Source: an uncultured Rikenellaceae bacterium (GTDB lineage Bacteria > Bacteroidota > Bacteroidia > Bacteroidales > Rikenellaceae). Taken from it: a stretch of 6,838 nucleotides of DNA. The notes beneath the pieces were generated by a model. It was given only the letters and a program-made list of their open reading frames with translations. It was not told the DNA's origin and did not search any database. The stretch is taken from the NCBI GenBank assembly GCA_947074135.1, contig CAMTOL010000124.1, positions 1 through 6,838 of the forward strand, in the 5' to 3' direction. The first letter of the stretch is position 1. Each line of letters opens with the position of its first letter. Below are positions 6,584 to 6,838 of the stretch, in pieces. The position numbers and the translations under genes were made by a program.

Positions 6584-6838
6584 TTATTCTATCCTTTTAA
6601 CTGCTTTAGGATGTGAATTGCGCTCTTCTATCTCTGTAGAGTCTGTTTCCGCATCTTTAGCCTTGCGCCAATAGTTTCTAGCTAAAAAGTCATCACCCAA
6701 CTGATACACAATATCTCCCTAATGCACTAGAACTTCTCCACTTGGATTCCCGTGTAGTGAACAGACTCGGCGCTTAGGTATCTGTGCGGCTGTATATTGC
6801 CCCAATCTTAATTTCTCCCATCCTCTAGTGTCTTGGTA
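6584..6838 (-). CDS. 3' end of a TPR protein gene, partial, with an in-frame TAG
   Basis: Reading the minus strand from the window edge gives 84 amino-acid codons in one frame, ending at TAA 6584-6586 and broken once by TAG at 6719-6721. Before the break, DTRGW and LRLGQYTAAQ resemble the DTYGW and LGxYxxA pattern of TPR helices; after it, GDIVYQLGDDFLARNYWRKA resembles the final TPR (YGDxxxxLGDxxxAxxYWxKA). The frame continues on both sides of the TAG. It falls where such repeats often have Tyr or His before Gly-Asp, so a single-base error in TAT or TAC is the simplest explanation, though a true nonsense mutation is possible. The protein would be a TPR repeat protein of unknown partner. Its stop is 38 bp upstream of the EnvC-like start, suggesting one operon. 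Start and most of the gene are outside the window. Confidence 0.65.

Noticed and set aside
6719..6721. TAG recoded as an amino acid (alternative genetic code)
   Set aside because: DUF4435 and ybeY both end in TAG at sensible lengths, and the expected residue is an aromatic one rather than Gln; a base error is simpler.

Overview
The window is a short contig of about 6.8 kb, most likely from a member of the Bacteroidota and probably Bacteroidales. The grounds are the AT-rich coding sequence, the lack of strong Shine-Dalgarno sequences, the Bacteroidota style of the YbeY metal site (Asp in place of the third His), and the protein relationships. I cannot name a genus. All six genes lie on the minus strand, so transcription runs from right to left. 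The gaps between them are short (38, 121, 30, 55 and 10 bp), so much of the block may be co-transcribed.

In transcription order: (1) the 3' end of a tetratricopeptide-repeat (TPR) protein gene, cut by the window edge and interrupted by an in-frame TAG; (2) a secreted coiled-coil protein with a degenerate LytM/M23 domain, resembling the murein-hydrolase activator EnvC; (3) ybeY, an rRNA-maturation endoribonuclease; (4) mnmG (gidA), for tRNA wobble-uridine modification; (5) a 593-residue two-domain acyltransferase with a PlsC-like N-terminal half and a GNAT-like C-terminal half, the layout of OlsF/GlsF-type aminolipid synthases, but with altered catalytic motifs in the first half; (6) a DUF4435 protein with TOPRIM-like acidic motifs, related to the AriB family of PARIS defence systems, with no ATPase partner visible.

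Two identical perfect palindromes, TGTTCCACGTGGAACA, bracket gene 5. They match the bacterial parS (ParB-binding) consensus. One lies between mnmG and the acyltransferase start; the other lies inside the last codons of the acyltransferase gene, where it encodes Phe-His-Val-Glu. This suggests a chromosomal centromere-like region, in keeping with the common placement of parS near gidA.

Both ends need caution. Bases 1-54 are not biological: they match an Illumina TruSeq P7 adapter with an 8-base index. At the other end, the TPR reading frame carries a stop codon where the family normally has an aromatic residue, which suggests low-quality terminal sequence. The core genes (ybeY, mnmG, the EnvC-like protein) are translation and cell-envelope housekeeping. 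The acyltransferase and DUF4435 genes look like an accessory insertion downstream of mnmG.
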